Below, piece after piece: positions 16,207 through 27,379 of a DNA stretch of 64,000 nucleotides. Positions within the stretch are counted from its first letter, which is position 1. Every line of letters begins with the position of its first letter. The notes below the pieces were generated by a model that was not told the DNA's origin, did no database searches, and was given only the letters and a program-made list of their open reading frames with translations. The translations under genes and the position numbers were made by a program. The DNA comes from CAVXUB01 sp963764805 (GTDB lineage: Bacteria; Actinomycetota; Acidimicrobiia; Acidimicrobiales; Bog-793): assembly GCA_963764805.1 (NCBI GenBank), contig CAVXUB010000003.1, positions 496,001 to 560,000 on the forward strand. The letters are read 5' to 3'.

Positions 16207-19200
16207 TTGGCGTGGATGGCGATGATGGGGCGGGAGTCGGTCGCCTACCACGAGCACTCGGTGCTCGGCCGTGCCGACGATCCCGTCGCTGCGGCGGCCG
16301 CCTACTACTCGTCGCGGGGCGAGACGCCGATGGTCTGGGGCGGGACCGGACGTTCGCTCCTCGGGCTCGACGGAGAGGTCGAGCTGGCCGCCTATCGCGC
16401 CGTGTTCGCCACCGGGGGTGCGGGCCATCCCGTGACGGGCGAGCGGCTGGCGCGTTGCATGCGGCCCGGCATCGAGCTCGTGATCTCGCCCCACAAGTCG
16501 GTGGCCGAGCTCGGAGTGATCGGGCGGGCCGAGGACATGCACGCCATCGTCGACGCCGAGCGCGACGCCACCCTCGAGTACCTCGACCGGCTCGTCGTCG
16601 AGCGGGGCGGTCGGCGAGGACGGGGCCAGTTGCGGACGGCGACGGGTGGCCTGATCTGGGCCACCTCCCGGCATGCCACGACCCGAGCGGGCGACCCGCA
16701 GGTGCACGACCACGTGCTCGTCGCCAACGCCGTTTTCATGCTCGACGAGCGGGGCGGCTGGAAGGGGGCAGACACAGCGCTTCTCCGCGACCACCTGCAC
16801 GCGGCGACCGCCGTCGGGCGGTTGGCCGCGGCACGCAAGGCCGTCGAGCTCGGCTACGGGATCGTCGCCGATCCCGGCCCCTCGGGCCGGCTCGGCGGAT
16901 GGGCGATCGCCGGCATCCCAGAGGAGGTCTGCGCGTTCCACTCCAAGCGCTCGGCGCAGATCACCGAGGCGGTCGGTGACAACGCCTCCTACGCCTCGCG
17001 CTCGGTGGCGGCGCGGGCGACGCGTGACCACAAGGCGGACGTCCACGTCTCCGACCTCATGGCCAGCTGGCAGGCTGAGCTCGTCGCCGCCGGCCACCCG
17101 CCGGCGGAGCTCCTCGGGGCAGTCGAGGTCGCCGGCGCCACCTATGAACGCCACGAGGCCGACCTCGAATGCCTCGCCGGGGCGCTGCTGGCGCCGGGCG
17201 GACGGCTGGCGGGTGAGAAGACCTTCACCCGTGCCGACGTGATCGTCGCAACAGCGCCGCACCTGCACGGCCTGCCTGTCTCTTTGCTCGACGATGCGGT
17301 GATCGCCGTCCTCGACCATGCCGACGCGATCCGCCTGCCACTGGTCACAGGCAGCAGAGAGGAGGTGTGGGCGGCACGCTGCGTGCTCGAAGACGAGTCG
17401 CGCATCGCCGAGTTCGCCGACTCGCTTGCCGCCGGCGGGGGCGCGACAGTACCTGTCGAGGGGGCCCTGGCCGCCGTGACGTCGCTCGAAGCGGCTCTCG
17501 GTGGACCGCTCAGCGCCGGCCAGCGCCAGGTGGCGCTCGGCCTGTTGACGGCAGCCCACAGGTTCGATCTCGTCCTCGGTGTGGCGGGTGCGGGTAAGAC
17601 GACCGTTCTCCGGGCGGTGCGCTCGGCCTTCGAGGCAGCCGGCTACGAGGTGATCGGGATCGCCACCTCCGGCCAAGCGGCGCGCAACCTCGGCGAGGGG
17701 GCAGAGATGGCGTCGCGGACGGTCGCCTCGCTCGTCTGCAGGCTCGAGCACGGATCGCTCAGGCTGTCGGACCGGCACGTGGTGGTCCTCGACGAGGGCG
17801 CGATGACGGCCGACACCGACATCGTCCGCCTCCTCGCCGCCGTCGAGCGGTCACGGGCGAAGCTGATCGTCCTCGGAGACGACCGTCAGCTCGGCGCCGT
17901 CGGACCGGGCGGTGGGCTGAGGGCGCTCGCCGAGCGCCACCCGAACCACGTCTTCACGCTCACCGAGAACCTCCGCCAGGCCGACCCCGAAGAGCGGGCG
18001 GTGCTCGCCGAGCTGCGCTCGGGGAGCGTGGCGAGGGCCGTCTCCTGGTATGCCCACAACGGCCGGGTGCACGCCGTCGCCGATCGCCGAGCTGCGGTGC
18101 AGGCGATGGTGAGGGCGTGGGCGAAAGACGTCGGCGCCGGCCGCGAGACCCTCCTGCTCGCATATCGGCGCGAGAACGTCGAGGCGCTCAACGCCGCTGC
18201 TCACCATCTCTTCGAGCGGGCGGGACTGCTCACGGGCCCCGAGCTCACGGCGCCTGGCGGCCGCACCTATCGCGCCGGCGACCGTGTGATCACCCTCGCC
18301 GCGGGTGCGAGAGGCGCCTGGGTCTCATCGGAACAGGCGGTGGTCACAGCGGTCGATCCGGAACTGCGGAGCCTGACAGCGGTCACGCCCGACGGCCGGC
18401 GGTTGGAGATGGGGCCAGAAGAGATCGGAGCGGAGCGTCTCGGCTACGGGTACGCCATCACGGCACATCGCTCACAGGGAACCACCATCGACGTCGCCCA
18501 CGTCCTCGACGACGGCGGCGGGCGTGAGCTCGCCTACGTCGCCATGAGCCGGGCGCGCCACGAGAGCCACGTCTACACGCCCACCGCCGACCAGCGCGAC
18601 GCTGCCGGCCGGCTCGCCTGGTCCTGGGACAGCGAGCGCCGCCAGCGCTGGGTGATCGACAGACACCGTGCGAAGCGGCGCATCGAGGAGCTGCGATCAG
18701 AGCGTCAGCGTCTCCTCTCGATGATCCCGCCCGACGTCTCGGCAGAGCTTGCTCGGGTCCGTCAGCTGCAGGCGGCAGTCGATCGGGACCTCGCCGAGCT
18801 GGCAAGCTGTAGCGGTCGCTGGCGCGAGACACCGGTCGGGCATGCGTACTACCGGCTCGTAAGTGCCGCGTCAACGCATCGCGAGGCACTGTGTCGCGCA
18901 GAGGCACCGAGCCAGGGAGTGCTCGGCCGGCACCGTGCTCGCCAAGAGGTTGAGATGAGCGCGGCGCGAATCGAGGCAGCGGAGGCTGCCTGGCAGGAGG
19001 CAACCGAGCCGCACGCCCACGAGCTTCGCCGACAACAGGTCGAGCTCGTCGAGGAGGTCCGTCGGCTGGAGTCTCGCCAACAAGCCAAGACCGCACTAGT
19101 CGAAGCCAATTCCGAGGTGATGGAGCGGATCAGGGTGCTTGGCAGGGCGATCGAGGCAGAACAGAGCCGGATCCGCTCGGATGCGCCAGCGCCCCGCCAG

Positions 19201-19281
19201 CGCCATCACCGTTCTCCCGCTGCGGCCTACGAGCCACAGGCTGGGGCGGAGCCGGCCATCAGCCAGGGTCCACGGATGTGA
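16207..19281 (+). CDS. MobF-family relaxase with RecD2-type helicase domain (TraA-like)
   Basis: 1,024 residues. The N-terminal relaxase (1-300) has the catalytic tyrosine pair AAYYSSRGE (about 32), SPHKSVAELGVIG, and the three-His motif region SRHATTRAGDPQVHDHVLVAN (His near 167, shown in part). The helicase follows: Walker A GVAGAGKTT (~457), Walker B VVLDEGAM, VLGDDRQLGAVG, LTENLRQ, YAITAHRSQGTT and YVAMSRAR. The last ~200 residues are a coiled coil. It nicks and unwinds DNA for conjugative mobilisation. The start is uncertain: TTG 16207 (after GGGGAG), ATG 16216, or a frameshifted ATG 16163. No type IV secretion or coupling protein is seen, so the element would be mobilisable rather than self-transmissible. 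Confidence 0.9.
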   Translation: MAWMAMMGRESVAYHEHSVLGRADDPVAAAAAYYSSRGETPMVWGGTGRSLLGLDGEVELAAYRAVFATGGAGHPVTGERLARCMRPGIELVISPHKSVAELGVIGRAEDMHAIVDAERDATLEYLDRLVVERGGRRGRGQLRTATGGLIWATSRHATTRAGDPQVHDHVLVANAVFMLDERGGWKGADTALLRDHLHAATAVGRLAAARKAVELGYGIVADPGPSGRLGGWAIAGIPEEVCAFHSKRSAQITEAVGDNASYASRSVAARATRDHKADVHVSDLMASWQAELVAAGHPPAELLGAVEVAGATYERHEADLECLAGALLAPGGRLAGEKTFTRADVIVATAPHLHGLPVSLLDDAVIAVLDHADAIRLPLVTGSREEVWAARCVLEDESRIAEFADSLAAGGGATVPVEGALAAVTSLEAALGGPLSAGQRQVALGLLTAAHRFDLVLGVAGAGKTTVLRAVRSAFEAAGYEVIGIATSGQAARNLGEGAEMASRTVASLVCRLEHGSLRLSDRHVVVLDEGAMTADTDIVRLLAAVERSRAKLIVLGDDRQLGAVGPGGGLRALAERHPNHVFTLTENLRQADPEERAVLAELRSGSVARAVSWYAHNGRVHAVADRRAAVQAMVRAWAKDVGAGRETLLLAYRRENVEALNAAAHHLFERAGLLTGPELTAPGGRTYRAGDRVITLAAGARGAWVSSEQAVVTAVDPELRSLTAVTPDGRRLEMGPEEIGAERLGYGYAITAHRSQGTTIDVAHVLDDGGGRELAYVAMSRARHESHVYTPTADQRDAAGRLAWSWDSERRQRWVIDRHRAKRRIEELRSERQRLLSMIPPDVSAELARVRQLQAAVDRDLAELASCSGRWRETPVGHAYYRLVSAASTHREALCRAEAPSQGVLGRHRARQEVEMSAARIEAAEAAWQEATEPHAHELRRQQVELVEEVRRLESRQQAKTALVEANSEVMERIRVLGRAIEAEQSRIRSDAPAPRQRHHRSPAAAYEPQAGAEPAISQGPRM

Positions 19282-19432
19282 GCACAGGGCCGCCGGGGGG
19301 GCGCCGCTGCGCTGCTCGTTCTGCGATACCGCATAGCGAGCCGCGCGTGTCACGGCGAGCACGCAGTGATTTATGTTTTGACTTGACCATCATCCCGGTG
19401 AGAGAGCGCACAGATCACGCAGCCTAGCTTAG

Positions 19433-19840
19433 CTAGCAGACGTTCGCGATTCCAGTCACGTATTTCGGTGCGCTGGGGTTGCAGTTACATGAGTCGAGTA
19501 TCTGGACGTAGAACACCATCTGCCAGACTCCGCTCGTTTCTTGTGCATAGTTTTGGCTGACCCAGTAGTCGTCAAAGCCATCCGCATATGTCTGCACCCA
19601 CAAGCCATATGGCGTATTGGAGCAGTTAGAGTTGTTCCAGACATTCACCGTCAAGATATCGAGACAATTGTTTGACGTCCCGCAGGTGGACGTGATGTCT
19701 GCTGTATCGAACTTCGACCAGGTCGATACTGCCGCGGCAGGGGACACTGACCCAGCTAGAAGGGTACCTGAAACTGAAAAGACAAGCAAAGCTGCAAGAA
19801 TGCTGACAGCACAGCGACGCCTGAGAGATATGCAGACCAC
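19433..19840 (-). CDS. small secreted protein, cargo of element 2
   Basis: 135 residues with a clear signal peptide (AVSILAALLVFSVSGTLLAG, cleavage likely after AAA) and a ~95-residue mature part rich in Asn, Trp, Tyr and four or more Cys (TCGTSNNCLD, NNSNCSNT, DSCNCNPS, IANVC-stop). The base composition is visibly less GC-rich than the rest of the window. No family recognised. The Cys and aromatic content suggests a compact disulfide-bonded extracellular domain. Confidence 0.6.
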   Translation of the reverse strand: MVCISLRRRCAVSILAALLVFSVSGTLLAGSVSPAAAVSTWSKFDTADITSTCGTSNNCLDILTVNVWNNSNCSNTPYGLWVQTYADGFDDYWVSQNYAQETSGVWQMVFYVQILDSCNCNPSAPKYVTGIANVC

Positions 19841-19859
19841 GGATGTCGCTCCTAACGCA

Positions 19860-20375
19860 TCAATCAGAGGGTTGACCGGCCGCTCTAAATATCACCGTGG
19901 GGTCTCCCTCAAAGCTGACGACGGTAAAGGCCAATGTGGCGGTTGCTTCGCCGTTGCCCAGGTTGTTGAGTTGCCACGCCTCGCCCGACAGGACCGCAGT
20001 ACCCGTACCACCTATTGCGAAAGATCCACTGCTCGCGACAGGACTATATGCCAAAGCGAAGGGAGACGATGTATATTCGGATGTACCGGTCTGCGTAATT
20101 GTAAATGTTAACTCAGATGGGACTAGGGCCTCGTCGCCGGATGGAGGCGCATAGGGCGCCAGCGCTGGCGCCGCACCTACATCTAGCCCCACCGTCAAGT
20201 TGTCGTGGCGTTGCCGATTTGGTTGAATGCGCGAAGTCGGCGTACGTCTAAGTGCCGATGGATGCTTGACGCCAGCAACGTCTGCCGCGTCGTGGGCCGA
20301 GACAGACCCACAGGCAGTCACAGCAATGACCAATATCGCCGCCGCGATTCCGTGTACACGCCTGCGGTACTGCAT
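19860..20375 (-). CDS. putative lipoprotein, cargo of element 2
   Basis: 171 residues with a signal sequence and lipobox VIAVTAC (Cys about 22), a basic linker, and a C-terminal ~110-residue beta-rich part (SELTFTITQTGTSEY, SFAIGGTGTAVLSGEAWQL, TATLAFTVVSFEGDP). It lies 19 bases upstream of the secreted protein on the same strand, so the two are likely co-transcribed. Composition is again lower in GC than the flanks. Family unknown. Confidence 0.55.
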   Translation of the reverse strand: MQYRRRVHGIAAAILVIAVTACGSVSAHDAADVAGVKHPSALRRTPTSRIQPNRQRHDNLTVGLDVGAAPALAPYAPPSGDEALVPSELTFTITQTGTSEYTSSPFALAYSPVASSGSFAIGGTGTAVLSGEAWQLNNLGNGEATATLAFTVVSFEGDPTVIFRAAGQPSD

Positions 20376-20503
20376 GAAGCGGATGCTACGTCATAGATCT
20401 GAGGACGTCAAGGAAGGCTACTACAGGCACGAACTGGGGGTTAGGAGAAAAAGCTGCACGGCACTTGTGAATACTTGCCCCGCGGCTCGTCGATCCGTCC
20501 TCT

Positions 20504-21589
20504 TCATCCGACAGCGCCGAGCTTGCTCAGCACATGGTCGATGGCGTTCCGTGTCTCGTCGTCGCTGTCGGGCCAGAGGTGACCGTAGGTGTCGAGCGTC
20601 TCCATAGCCGACTGGTGTCCGAGGCGACTCTGCACCGCCTTCACCGAGCAGCCCCGGGCGATCAGGAGCGACGCGTAGAAGTGGCGAAGGTCGTGGAAGG
20701 TGGCCCACTCGGGCAGCACTGCCCGCCGGGCCGCTCGGTGCCACATGTCGCCAGCAGTGCTACGTGTGAGCGGGTTGCCTACTGAGTTCGTGAAGACGAG
20801 TTCGCTCGGGCCGGATCCGTAGCGCGCTAGGTGCTCGGCGAGCGTCGTGGCGACCACCTCCGGCATAGGCACCGTCCGGAAGCCTGCCTTGCTCTTGGGC
20901 GGCCCGAAGACGGGCAGGCCACCCCGCGAGGACGTCAGCTGGCGGTCGACCCTGACGAGCCGGCGGAGGAAATCGACACGATCGACGGTCAAGCCGAAGC
21001 ATTCGCCCTGCCGAAGGCCCATCCCAGCGGCGAAAACCATCAGCGCCCGGTGTCGCTCGGGTACAGCGAGGGCCATGGACTCAACCTCGGCCACGCTGAG
21101 CGGCACCACCTCGCAGTCGCCCTTCTTCGGCAGGGCAATACGTACGCATGGCGAGACGGCGATCAGCCGGTCGCCGACCGCGGACTTGAAGATCGTCGCC
21201 ACCCATCTGTAGACGACCTCGACCGAGCCCGGTGCCAGCCTCTCGCTCAGCGTCTTCACCCATGCCTGCACCTCACTGCGGCGTATTGAGCCGATCGGAC
21301 GCTTGCCAAGGGTGGGGTAGGCGTGCAGGCGGAGGTAGCTCTCTGCCTGCGCACTGGTGCTCGGCCGGTGGACCTGGCACGCACGCCACTCCTCTGCGTA
21401 ATCGCGGAACAGGGTCCGCCCACCAGCCGGGTCGACGTACACGCCGTGGGCTAGGTCACCACGGATGCCGTCGAGGAACCTCTGGGCGTCCGACCTGCGC
21501 TCGAAGTGACGCGTCTTCTGGGGGCCGCCCGGGTACTCGCGCCACCTCGTCCGGTACCGCCCGCCGGGCCTCTTGTCGATGCTCGCCAT
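20504..21589 (-). CDS. int: tyrosine recombinase (site-specific integrase)
   Basis: 361 residues: an AP2-like arm-binding N-terminus (MASIDKRPGGRYRTRWREYP), a SAM-like core-binding domain, and the catalytic domain with Arg in GMGLRQGE (~190), HDLRHFYAS (~300), LGHQ, and the nucleophile Tyr in DTYGH (~335). ATG 21589 follows GGAGG at 5 bases; an upstream in-frame start at 21610 is less likely. It sits next to repeat copy C and rnpB, the usual place for an integrase beside its own attachment site. Confidence 0.93.
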   Translation of the reverse strand: MASIDKRPGGRYRTRWREYPGGPQKTRHFERRSDAQRFLDGIRGDLAHGVYVDPAGGRTLFRDYAEEWRACQVHRPSTSAQAESYLRLHAYPTLGKRPIGSIRRSEVQAWVKTLSERLAPGSVEVVYRWVATIFKSAVGDRLIAVSPCVRIALPKKGDCEVVPLSVAEVESMALAVPERHRALMVFAAGMGLRQGECFGLTVDRVDFLRRLVRVDRQLTSSRGGLPVFGPPKSKAGFRTVPMPEVVATTLAEHLARYGSGPSELVFTNSVGNPLTRSTAGDMWHRAARRAVLPEWATFHDLRHFYASLLIARGCSVKAVQSRLGHQSAMETLDTYGHLWPDSDDETRNAIDHVLSKLGAVG

Positions 21590-21624
21590 CAGACCTCCTG
21601 GAGCGCTCACGAGGCCCTGTCTCG

Positions 21625-21672
21625 GTCCTCAATTAGTCCTCAGGTCCTCAGAAAGTCCTCAGGTCTGAGGAC
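21625..21672. promoter_or_regulatory. cluster of GTCCTCA(G) arm-type repeats beside the integrase
   Basis: GTCCTCAA at 21625, GTCCTCAG at 21636, 21644 and 21655, and the inverted form CTGAGGAC at 21665-21672. They lie between the integrase start and repeat copy C. Shorter pairs are found at the other element ends. Predicted integrase arm-binding sites, and because they cover the int promoter, possibly autoregulatory. Confidence 0.65.
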
Positions 21673-21719
21673 TGTTTCGGTGTATTTCAGCCACCAGCGG
21701 TCAACAACGGGCAGCAACG

Positions 21720-21766
21720 ATTCACCAGGTCAGAGGGCATTTTAGACGCTCTCGGAGGGCTTGTGT

Positions 21767-21791
<25 letters not shown>
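21720..21791. repeat. attachment-type direct repeat, copy C (right end of element 2, overlapping rnpB 3' end)
   Basis: 72 bases, matching copy B with a single-base length difference. Bases 21767-21791 are the 3' end of rnpB (complement of tcccgcctacagaccgactc). The remaining 47 bases lie just downstream of the RNA gene. The insertion therefore restores a complete rnpB. Confidence 0.85.
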
Positions 21792-22135
<344 letters not shown>

Positions 22136-22255
22136 GCGTGCATTCTCGCGCGCCGTCGCCGCCCGCGCGTCTGCGTACCCCGCCGCGCCGCCGCACCCCC
22201 ACCTCACGTGGGCGACGGCGATCGCGGCGCGCACCCCCGCACTAGCGTGGCTGCG

Positions 22256-23872
<1,617 letters not shown>

Positions 23873-23953
23873 GGACGAGATGGGTGAGATGGCCTCCGGC
23901 GACGAACCGGATCGAGGTCAGGCGGCAGCGGCGCAAGGCGCGGGCGGCACGAG

Positions 23954-24385
23954 GTGCCGGTCGGCGAGCTCGGCTACGCGGCGGCGTCGGTGGAGCTCGA
24001 CGCCATCATCGGCGAGCTCGACCAGGGCGTGGTCGATGTGGACGTGCTCGACGTGCGCTTCCGCCGGGCTGTCGAGATCGTCGAGGAGCTGGATCGGCGC
24101 ATCCGCGGCGCCCGCCAGCGGGTGAGCGCCCTCGCTCCGCGGCTCGAGGCCATCGGGGCGGAGCCGGCGGATACTGACAGGCGAAGCGGCGGACGGGGCC
24201 TAACCCGTCTCGCTCCCTCGGCCGCCGGTCCGCCAGATCCATCCTCCTGGTATCGGTGTCGGCGGCACGCCGATCGAAGCCGCCAGGTAGGCGAGCACGT
24301 CTGCGGACTGGGGGTGACCGGCCAGCACGAGCACCACGCCCACCCCAAGCCGGCGCATCTCGTCGTGGACGGCGGATTTCAGTAG
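23954..24385 (+). CDS. xseB: exodeoxyribonuclease VII small subunit, with doubtful ends
   Basis: The core LGYAAASVELDAIIGELDQG and VDVDVLDVRFRRAVEIVEEL matches XseB, the small helical subunit that binds XseA. XseB is normally ~80 residues, so the 143-residue frame from GTG 23954 is too long; its tail runs antisense into the next gene. One shift near 24150-24170 would end it at 24177. A different frame (from 23856 or 23880) offers an alternative N-terminus if joined by a shift near 23950. Its position right after xseA supports the call. Confidence 0.7.
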   Translation: MPVGELGYAAASVELDAIIGELDQGVVDVDVLDVRFRRAVEIVEELDRRIRGARQRVSALAPRLEAIGAEPADTDRRSGGRGLTRLAPSAAGPPDPSSWYRCRRHADRSRQVGEHVCGLGVTGQHEHHAHPKPAHLVVDGGFQ

Positions 24386-25991
24386 TCGCGACGGCACCTG
24401 GTGCAAGGTCCCTAGCTCGGCGTTGACCATCACCAGGCCGATCGGGTCCGTCGGGGTGATGCCGGTGGGCTTGCCGTCGTAGCCGGGCACCAGCTCGTAG
24501 CCGCCTACGAGCCTGTAGGGCATCGCGCGCTCGGCCTGCCAGACCATCGCTTGAGCGTGGAAGTCGTCCGGCAGGGGATACTCGATCACCACGGCGTCCG
24601 CAGGTAAGGAGCGGATCGCTGCCGAGTCGAGGGCCGCCGGAGCCGGCTGGGGCGCCACCGCATAGGGACCGGGAGCGACGATAACGAGTGGCGCCAGCGC
24701 GAGCACAGCCAGCCCGCACACCTCGAGCGCCGCCCGCACCCGTGGCTCCCCCCTCTCGGCGCGGACCCCGTCGAGCGTGATTGCCAAGGCCAATCCGGCG
24801 AACAGGGCTGTGAAGCTCGCGAAACGGTACGGGAGGATGTCCTGGAGCACCGGCACCCGCTGCAGCAACCAGGCCGGCATCGGCACCCCGGTGCCGGCCG
24901 TGCCGGCATGGAGCTTGTCCCCGAGCGAGAGCACGAAGGAGGCGCCCGCCATGCCGGCCGCCCAGTGGAGGCGACGGTCGGAACGGCGGTAAACCAGCGC
25001 CGCCAGCACGAGGACGATCAGGGTCACTCCGAGGTAGGCGGTGTTGCCGCCGGCGACGTAGTGCACGGGAGCGGTGCGCTGTCCCGGGAGCACGGCGCCT
25101 CCGAGGGTCGAGGAGAGGTCTGCGATGTTCGACGAGTAGAGAGGGCCCGAGTAGTGCTGGGGGCCGTAGAGGAACTCGTAGGCGGGCCATGCCAGCAGGG
25201 CGATCCCGGTGATCGCCGCCACCGCGAAGAGCTACGGCACTGCGTTGCGGCAAGAGCTCGACGTGGTGCGGCGCGGCGTCCTCTCGCCGCACGCGGCGCA
25301 GGCGGCGCACAATCCAGCCGATCGCCGCCACCAGCACACCGATCGCCGCCAGCACGGCCGCCATCGCCAGCACCTCGGCCGAGACGAAGAACTCGGCCGC
25401 GATACACAGCCCGAGCGCCGCCCCGAGCAGCACGTCGCGCCAACAAGCTCGGCCATCCGGCTGCGCCCAGCCCCGGCGCAGGATCGCGTGGCCGGCGACG
25501 AGCATCAGGGGCACGAGAGGGAGGAAGGTGAGGTCCAGGTGGGCGAAGCGGAGCTCGTTGAGCAGGTCGGGAGAGAACCCGTAGACCAGGCCGCCGACGA
25601 AGCTGGGGAGGGGTGCCAACCGGAAGTGACGGCACGCCGCGTAGGCGGCGAGCGCCGAGGCAGCGGGGGCAAGGGTTGCTGCCACGATCTCCGTGAGGAG
25701 CGGACCGCCGAGCCAGGTGACGGGCGCCAGCAACCAGCCGAGCAGCAGCAGGCTCGTGTTGGACACCATGTTGACGCCACGGGGTGCATTGAGGAGCGTC
25801 GTGAAGAACGGGTTCTGCCCGTGGGCGAGGGCATAGGCGCCCCATCCGAGGTCCCAGGCCTCCTGCTGTGGGTCGACCGAGCCGGCGGGCAGGACGCCCC
25901 GCGGATCGGCCCAGGCGTGCTCCCAGAGGACGAGCGACAGCAGCAGGTAGACGGCACCGGCGAGGACCCAGGCAGGCGGGCGCCTCAGCAC
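24200..25991 (-). CDS. large polytopic membrane protein, GT-C-like, one frameshift
   Basis: Begins MLRRPPAWVLAGAVYLLLSL and has about ten membrane spans with an acidic first loop (SVDPQQEAWDLGW) and GLVYGFSPDLLNELRFAHLD, as in GT-C-type glycosyltransferase-like proteins. One extra base near 25231-25236 separates this half from the second (AITGIALLAWPAYEFLYG, DILPYRFASFTALFAGLAL, IEYPLPDDFHAQAMVWQAE). Corrected length is ~596 residues, stop at 24200. The second half has an extracytoplasmic tail domain. Possibly a lipid-linked sugar transferase; substrate unknown. Confidence 0.7.
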
Positions 25992-26043
25992 GGCGTCAGG
26001 CTACCGACTCCTCACGGCTGGGAGTGGAATGCGCCAGGCAGCG

Positions 26044-27324
26044 TCAGAGGCCGAAGACGACCGGCAGGTGCACCAGGCCGTGCAGCGTGATGCGGTTGCG
26101 CCATTCCGGCTGGTCCGTCGCCAGCTCGATGGAGCGGTACCTCTGGAGCAGCCGGTCGAAGACGACCTGGCCCTCGGCGCGGGCCAATGCTGCGCCGAGG
26201 CAGTAATGGATCCCGGCGCCGAAGCTGAGGGGCGGCCCCTCGTCGCGGCCGAGGTCGAGCCGGTCGGGATCGCTGAAGTGGTCGGGATCTCGGTTGGCGG
26301 CGCCGAGCAGCGTGACCACTTCCTGGCCGGCCCGCACGTTGACGCCGCCCACCTGCACGTCCTCGAAGGCGTGACGCCCGTCGATCTGGACCGGGCTGTC
26401 GAAGCGCAGCAGCTCCTCGACGGCAGAGCGCATCATCGTGCGGTCAGCACGCAGGCGTGCGAGCTCGTCCGGGTGCGTGAGCAGGGCGTGGAGACCGTTG
26501 CCGATGAGGTTGGTGGTCGTCTCGAAGCCGGCGCCGAAGAGCAGCACGGCGATCGAGATCAGCTCCCCCTCGCTCAGCCGATCGGATCCCTCCTCGACGG
26601 CGATCAGCTGGCTGATCAGGTCGTCGCGGGGTTCGGCCCTCCGTTCGGCGACGAGGTCGACGAAGTAGGCCTCCAGCTCGCGCTGCGCTTCGAACGCCGC
26701 CCCGAGCTCTTCGGGCGGGATCACCGGCTCCAGGAGGACGGTCACGGCTCTCATGACGGTCTGGAAGCGCGGCCAGTCGGCGGCGGGCACGCCGAGCATC
26801 CGCCCGATCACCGCCACGGGCAAGGGGAAGGCGAGCCTGTCGATCGCGTCCACCGGCTCGGCTATCGGCAGCTCGTCGAGCAGACCGTCCACCAGTGACT
26901 CGATCTCCGGGCGCAGCCTCTCGACCGTGCGTGGGGTGAAGGCTTTCGAGACGAGCCCCCGTAGCCGGGTGTGATCGGGAGGGTTCATGAACAGCAGCGA
27001 GCGGCGCTCCCTCAGGTACTCGATCTGTTCAGGGGTGACGATGTCGGTCCCGAAGCGCGCCGCCAGCAGGTCGGGCGGGAAGTCCTCCGAGTCGTCCTGG
27101 CGCTTGCCGAAGCGCGGGTCCCGCAGCACCAGCTGGCAATCCTCGAAACGGCTGGCGACCCACATCTCGAGCCCGCTCCAGTACATCGGCGCCTCGGCGC
27201 GGAGCCTGCCGTAGCGCGAGTAGGGGTCCGAGCGCCCCTCAGCGGTGCCGAAAAGCTCCAGCAACAGGCCGTCGAGATGGGGGGTCCCGGCAGGTGGGGA
27301 GTCATTGACTGATGTGTCAGTCAC
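26044..27324 (-). CDS. cytochrome P450
   Basis: Heme monooxygenase of 426 residues. I-helix oxygen-binding motif LLFGAGFETTTN, ExxR motif EELLR (~290), and heme-cysteine loop LSFGAGIHYCLGAALA (Cys near 374). C-terminus LHGLVHLPVVF is typical of bacterial soluble CYPs. Start ATG 27324 gives the normal length. It is divergent from a ferredoxin-reductase-type flavoprotein 55 bases away, a plausible electron-transfer partner; no ferredoxin gene is adjacent. Substrate unknown. Confidence 0.93.
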   Translation of the reverse strand: MTDTSVNDSPPAGTPHLDGLLLELFGTAEGRSDPYSRYGRLRAEAPMYWSGLEMWVASRFEDCQLVLRDPRFGKRQDDSEDFPPDLLAARFGTDIVTPEQIEYLRERRSLLFMNPPDHTRLRGLVSKAFTPRTVERLRPEIESLVDGLLDELPIAEPVDAIDRLAFPLPVAVIGRMLGVPAADWPRFQTVMRAVTVLLEPVIPPEELGAAFEAQRELEAYFVDLVAERRAEPRDDLISQLIAVEEGSDRLSEGELISIAVLLFGAGFETTTNLIGNGLHALLTHPDELARLRADRTMMRSAVEELLRFDSPVQIDGRHAFEDVQVGGVNVRAGQEVVTLLGAANRDPDHFSDPDRLDLGRDEGPPLSFGAGIHYCLGAALARAEGQVVFDRLLQRYRSIELATDQPEWRNRITLHGLVHLPVVFGL

Positions 27325-27379
27325 GTTTGGAGGCTAGCAACTGCGGGAGCGCGCTGGCAATGCGTTACCGTGACCGGCG

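Noticed and set aside
21625..21672. Possible CRISPR-like array of GTCCTCAG repeats
   Set aside because: Units are 8 bases with irregular short spacing, no spacers of uniform length and no cas genes; arm sites of the integrase fit better.
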